Shown here in pieces: positions 59,862 through 64,000 of a DNA stretch of 64,000 nt; position 1 is the stretch's first letter; every line of letters begins with the position of its first letter. The translations under genes were made by a program, and so were the position numbers. The DNA comes from Pyricularia pennisetigena. Taxonomy: Eukaryota; Ascomycota; Sordariomycetes; Magnaporthales; Pyriculariaceae. The notes beneath the pieces are model-generated. The model saw only the letters and a list, made by a program, of their open reading frames with translations. It was not told the DNA's origin and did not search any database. The DNA lies in assembly GCF_004337985.1 (NCBI RefSeq), contig NC_043742.1:434001-498000 (forward strand), read 5' to 3'.

Positions 59862-61090
59862 ACCTCTGCGGGGTTCGAGCGCTCCATATACCTTTCAACT
59901 ACATGGCTTTTCGACCAATTGCATTGGCCGAAAAATTGGCGCTCGTTCTAATCTGAGGACATCTTGTCGATTTTCGCCGCTCACGGCGGGTATTTGTACT
60001 GTATTCGCACTAAAACAGCAGAAGAGACAGTGTAACCACAGTATGCAATAGAATATTCAAATAGAAAAATGAATAAAAGTCGTATAGATATGCAGTGACC
60101 TGCGTTGTAATATATAATCTTTTTACATTTTTTGGACACAGGGGACTTTGGTATAGCCTCTCTGGTTGTACGTATATTTGAATATAAAATATAATCTTTT
60201 AATTTTTTATACATATTACTATGTTTAATTTATTAGTCTGAATAATAGTACATTGAACAAATACGTTATTTAATAATAACAAGGCTGTTCAATCAACGTA
60301 TTCGTGGAAAGTGCATGAAGTTATCGTTTAAAATAAATATTTCATTAATATTTTTATCTTAACCAAGAATTTGTTGAAAAGGTCAACAACTCGCCCAGTT
60401 ATGTGTAAAACAAGAGAAGGCCTTGAGGGACTAATTAAATTATATCATTTCATAGTAGTGTTATTCAGCGTTTGTTTTACCGACTTTGTTTTATCAAATA
60501 AAATTAAAAATATAAATACAGGACAATTTTAGCATTTCTTTGAGTAAAACAATTACCAAAGCCGATATTATAAAACGGACCTCACCTGGACAGTCGAATG
60601 GTTACGTTATCCAATCCCTTGAAACTTCATTTTATTATCGTTATAATTGGTCAAAATATAAAAGCGTTTCTATTGTAGATTATATTCAAAATTACATATA
60701 CCTTACCCATCCTGTCACTTAGCGGCTGATATAATCAGGTATATATACGAGGATTCGATTTACCAGTATTTATACGTATACCACCCCCAGATGCAAAAAC
60801 TTTGAAACTTGGTTGGAAAAAATAATATAAATAAAAATCGAGAATCGAAAAATAATCGAAAAACTAGTACCCCCATGAGCGGACTAAGGGCCGGTGGTAT
60901 CCAGTTCGGCCGTTATAACAACTAAAATATAAATTAAATCGATGTTAATAACGGTATTAAATTGTATCTTCAACGTACAAATCGCTCATTTTTAGGATTT
61001 TTATTCATTTCTCTATAACGGAGTGTTGGTCGCCGAGTTGACGAAAATACCGCCATGAACGGCGAAATTCGACAAGTTGTCCTCAGACTA
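59843..61090. mobile_element. Repeat family Z, copy Z3
   Basis: The left end CTCAGCGCTTAGACTA matches the Z1 start. The left structured module is at 59845-59965, and the inner inverted blocks GTCTGAGGACA/hairpin are at about 59950-59993 and 61045-61088. A TA-flanked element (61091-62133) interrupts its right part, which seems to resume at 62134 (GGAACGAGCGCGATC). Non-coding. Confidence 0.55.
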
Positions 61091-62133
61091 CAGTGGGTGA
61101 CCCACAAGTGGACACCCCAAGGTTGTGGTTTAATCTTTTATAACTATTTATCGGATAATTCAATGAAGACCAAAATTTGTAGCTTTATAAAACTGAGAAT
61201 TGAGTATTGAATGGTGCACGTTTTGTCTTAATAGGCCGCTTTTTAAACGAGATATAAGGCTTTTAGACAATACACGGTTCTTGTTCCATAAAATTCGAAT
61301 TAAAATGTTTTAAATATATAGTAAATTATATAGTATAAAGCGGTGATTAATACAGATTCCGCAGCTTAGCTTGCCTGGCTAACGGTGGTACTTAGCTATT
61401 AATGAATTTTTCAAGTCGAATAATGAAAAATACGTGTAAAGATTCCTAACGAATAAAATAATTACATACAAAGTAAATTTTATTTATAAATCAAAGAATA
61501 AAAAATAGTATATATAATAGTAAAGATGGTATTTTATTGGGTATTTTCTTCGGAACGTAAATTTAAATAACTTACAATTAGATATTTGTTCTTGAAATTT
61601 GTACATATAATTTACAGCGTAAAAACATCGAAGAAACATTTAACACCAAAATATTCTGTTTCAGGCTCCGTAAAACATACGTAATTGAATATTTTTTTAC
61701 TTTCAGAATACGTTGTTTTTTATTCAAATGGAGAATTTACTTTGTATTTAATTATTTTATTCGTTAGCAATTTGTATATATTTTCAATTTTCAAGTTGTA
61801 GGATTAGTTTAGTGGTAGCGATTGCCGTTGGCCATGCTAACAAAGCTGCATATTTTATATTATTAGGCGGTGTATGTTATATAATTCGTCATTTATTTAT
61901 AGCATATAAACTTGAATTTCGAAAAATTAGAATCGGGTGTTGTCCGAAAGCCTAATACCGCGTTTGAAAATCAGCCTATAAACACAAAACCTGCACGATT
62001 AAAAAGTCTATTTTCAGTTTTATATGTTTACATATTTTGGCCGTCATTGAAGTATCCGCAAGACAGTTATAAAAGATTAAACCACAACCTTGGGGTGTCC
62101 ACTTCCGGGTTATGTCCACTTGTGTACCCACTG
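61091..62133. mobile_element. Non-autonomous TIR element inserted at TA
   Basis: 1,043 bp with inverted ends CAGTGGGT..ACCCACTG and inverted similarity of about 55 bp inward (CACCCCAAGGTTGTGG, AATCTTTTATAACT); the right arm has an 18-nt duplication. TA lies at 61089-61090 and TG at 62134-62135; comparison with Z1 shows the uninterrupted site would read GACTAGAACGAG, consistent with TA duplication. No coding capacity. Likely a Tc1/mariner-type MITE or deletion derivative. Confidence 0.6.
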
Positions 62134-62135
62134 TG

Positions 62136-62560
62136 GAACGAGCGCGATCATTGGGTGGACCTAATTCACAGGTATAACCAACGCCGCAATTAAACCACGA
62201 AGTGGTAATTTCAGGGCTTGTCCCGGAAGCCCAAAGCTCCACAATTGATCCACTCCGTTCGCTTCGCTCCATTTCGTGGCTCAATTGCGGCTTTGCAATG
62301 TATTTGTGGGTCCATCCAAAAATCGCTTTAGTTTAAGTTTAAGGACAATTTGTCGATTTTCGCCGTTTATAGCGGTATTTGGGCATTTTTGCGACCGATA
62401 CTCCCTTATTATTCCACAATTACGCAAAATATCGAAAAAAGAAAACATCGTTGAAAATAGGAATTGGTAAACCTTTTTTATAAATCCAAAAATTTTTGCA
62501 CCCGGTACGCCAATTATAAATTTGATATAACCCGCTTTTTATCCGTTTATAGCGGTATCC
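62136..62560. repeat. Repeat family Z, end of Z3 and inverted copy Z4
   Basis: 62136 to about 62205 resembles the right end of Z3. From about 62210 the right-end module appears inverted (GCTCCACAATT, then TTTGCAATGTA and GGGTCCATCC), leading into GGACAATTTGTCGATTTTCG and two hairpins at 62356-62380 and 62535-62560. Confidence 0.45.
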
Positions 62561-62581
62561 CTATTATTAATTTATAAATAC

Positions 62582-62951
62582 AATTGATACCTATTTCGTA
62601 TTCTAATAATAGCGATTATAATCCGTTAAAATTTATATATGGAAAATCGTAAAAATGAAACAGTTTTTACATATAAATTTTAATCCAAATAACGCAAAAT
62701 TATATATTTTACAGCCCGTATAGGGTAAATCTTATTTAATACATTATACATCCACCTATAAATACCATCGATACCTGTTTTCCATTTTGCTAATGACGAT
62801 TATAATCCGTTTAAATTTATATGGGGAAAATCGCAAAAGCCAAAGAAATTTTTACATATAAATTTTAATATAAATAAAGTAAAATAATCAATTTTACAAT
62901 CCGTATAAGGTAAATACTATATAATACGTTATACATCCAGCCATTAAAAAA
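62582..62951. repeat. Tandem duplication, about 185 bp x 2
   Basis: Units 62582-62766 and 62767-62951 share CGATTATAATCCGTT, TACATATAAATTTTAAT and TACATCCA at matching positions, with scattered differences. AT-rich and non-coding. Confidence 0.65.
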
Positions 62952-63240
62952 ACCATTATTTCCGCAAATATTTGTATATTTGTACTAAATTCCATATATA
63001 TATTATCCGGAAGCAGGCTTATGAATACCTCGTTTTCCTACCAAATCGACGCAATTTTTTGCGGCTCCAATCCCGCACAGGCGGCGGTAAGTACCTCCTC
63101 CAACGTATATCTTCTCCCGGAATTATACGCTAAAACCGAAATTTTTAATAATTTAAACCTATAATATAAATTCGTTTCCTAGTTGCTATATGGCTTTTAA
63201 ATTTCCACAAACCCCCCAATATTCCTGTACAAATCACACA
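62952..63240. other. Interval before the helicase remnant
   Basis: AT-rich with one GC-richer patch at about 63040-63110. It may be the decayed N-terminal part of the helicase gene; no motif is certain. Confidence 0.3.
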
Positions 63241-63244
63241 TTAT

Positions 63245-64000
63245 AACCAAATGCAATATATATACCGGGTTTTATATGATATAAAAAATATCATATTACT
63301 GGTAAAACCCGGGTACGGGAAAAATATAATATTGCAAACTAGTTCGGTTATTCGTAATAACATCATTATTATTAAAATAATCCTATTAAACAAATTGAAA
63401 TAAAAATAATTACGCAATATACAACGTTATCCCGCCGCGAACCCCAAATTAATTGATTAATCAAATTTAAACGTAAATATAAATATACGGCTTTTATTCC
63501 CAAAACTTATTTTATATAATATAATTTTTTTGGAACCCGTGAACCGTTTATAATTATACGCACATTTTTTTAGGCCCGGAATAAACCACCAATTACCAAT
63601 TTTTTAAATTTTTCAAAACCCCATATTCCACCAACCTATCGTTTTATTTGCTATTAATGAATTGTATGTAATTCTACAATGGAAGGAGCTTAGGGAATTG
63701 TTTTCCATACTGCGCTTAGTCCGGGCAATTATACCAATAACCATATTTATATTCGGGTGCACCGTAATTTTTACAGCAAAAATTAACATTTACGTTTTCG
63801 ACCAATTATATTATAAACAAATAATACGTTTCGTTAAAACGCGTTTCGACGGACCCGAAATTACGATTATAATACAACATTTGGAACGAAAAGCCTCAAT
63901 TAACGATTACCGGCGCTTCCTATTTTTAATAGGGAATATTATACCATTATCCGCCACCCGTATTTTTAAAATTATTATATATATAAACGCCAGGAACCGC
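63245..64000 (+). pseudogene. RecQ-family DNA helicase, RIP-degraded, cut by window edge
   Basis: One frame reads through about 250 codons with a handful of stops. Motif I is LLVKPGYGKNIILQ (from a GYGKS-type Walker A). Motif II is FAINELYVILQW, which corresponds to the RecQ IDEAHxxxQW with D-to-N and H-to-Y changes expected from RIP. Motif III is FGCTVIFTAKI (from a GCTAT-type box), followed by TRFDGPEITIIIQ, like the RecQ segment SFNRPNL. The C-terminal half would lie beyond the window. Helicases of this family are repeated next to telomeres in several fungi, so this may be a telomere-linked helicase relic (inference). It cannot make protein. Confidence 0.7.

Overview
The window is from a filamentous ascomycete (Pezizomycotina, probably Sordariomycetes). 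The signs are short GT-AG introns with CTAAC-type branch points, a fungal reducing PKS-NRPS megasynthase, Fot1/Pot2-type transposons, and a long AT-rich stretch of LTR elements whose stop codons and lost key residues follow the C-to-T / G-to-A pattern of repeat-induced point mutation (RIP). I cannot name the species.

Layout. (1) 1-22.2 kb is a normal-GC, gene-bearing block. It holds a three-exon cytochrome P450 (925-2715) and a six-exon PKS-NRPS hybrid of about 4,109 residues (6663-19476), with domains KS-AT-DH-MT-inactive ER-KR-ACP-C-A-T-R. Both are on the + strand and probably belong to one secondary-metabolite cluster that continues left of the window. Two 1,858-bp Fot1-like DNA transposons, apparently identical except for one base, lie in the same orientation on either side of the megasynthase. 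The right copy encodes an intact 544-aa transposase. The left copy has a nonsense codon. (2) 22.2-55.5 kb is a nested graveyard of RIP-damaged retrotransposons: at least two Ty3/gypsy copies plus a fragment and a solo LTR; one Ty1/copia element here called Y (26399-32531) plus a solo Y LTR with an intact target duplication; and three copies of a second copia family, X, two of them full-length and in opposite orientation. A single N at 35444 is flanked by blocks that repeat elsewhere almost perfectly, so the assembly there is suspect. (3) 55.5-62.6 kb is built from several copies of a non-coding family with terminal inverted repeats, here called Z, which carries a recurring GC-rich hairpin. A 1.04-kb element with TA-type flanks is inserted in one copy. 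(4) An intact 116-aa secreted-protein gene with its own TATA box sits inside this decayed region (59511-59861). Its last codons and stop come from the end of a Z element. (5) From about 63.2 kb to the window edge is a RIP-damaged RecQ-type helicase, a gene type often found near fungal telomeres, so the right side may be subtelomeric.

How the genes work together: the PKS-NRPS would build a methylated reduced polyketide, join it to an amino acid and release it reductively. The P450 is a candidate tailoring oxidase. A separate trans-acting enoyl reductase would be expected outside the window. The repeat-rich right half encodes almost nothing functional apart from the small secreted protein.
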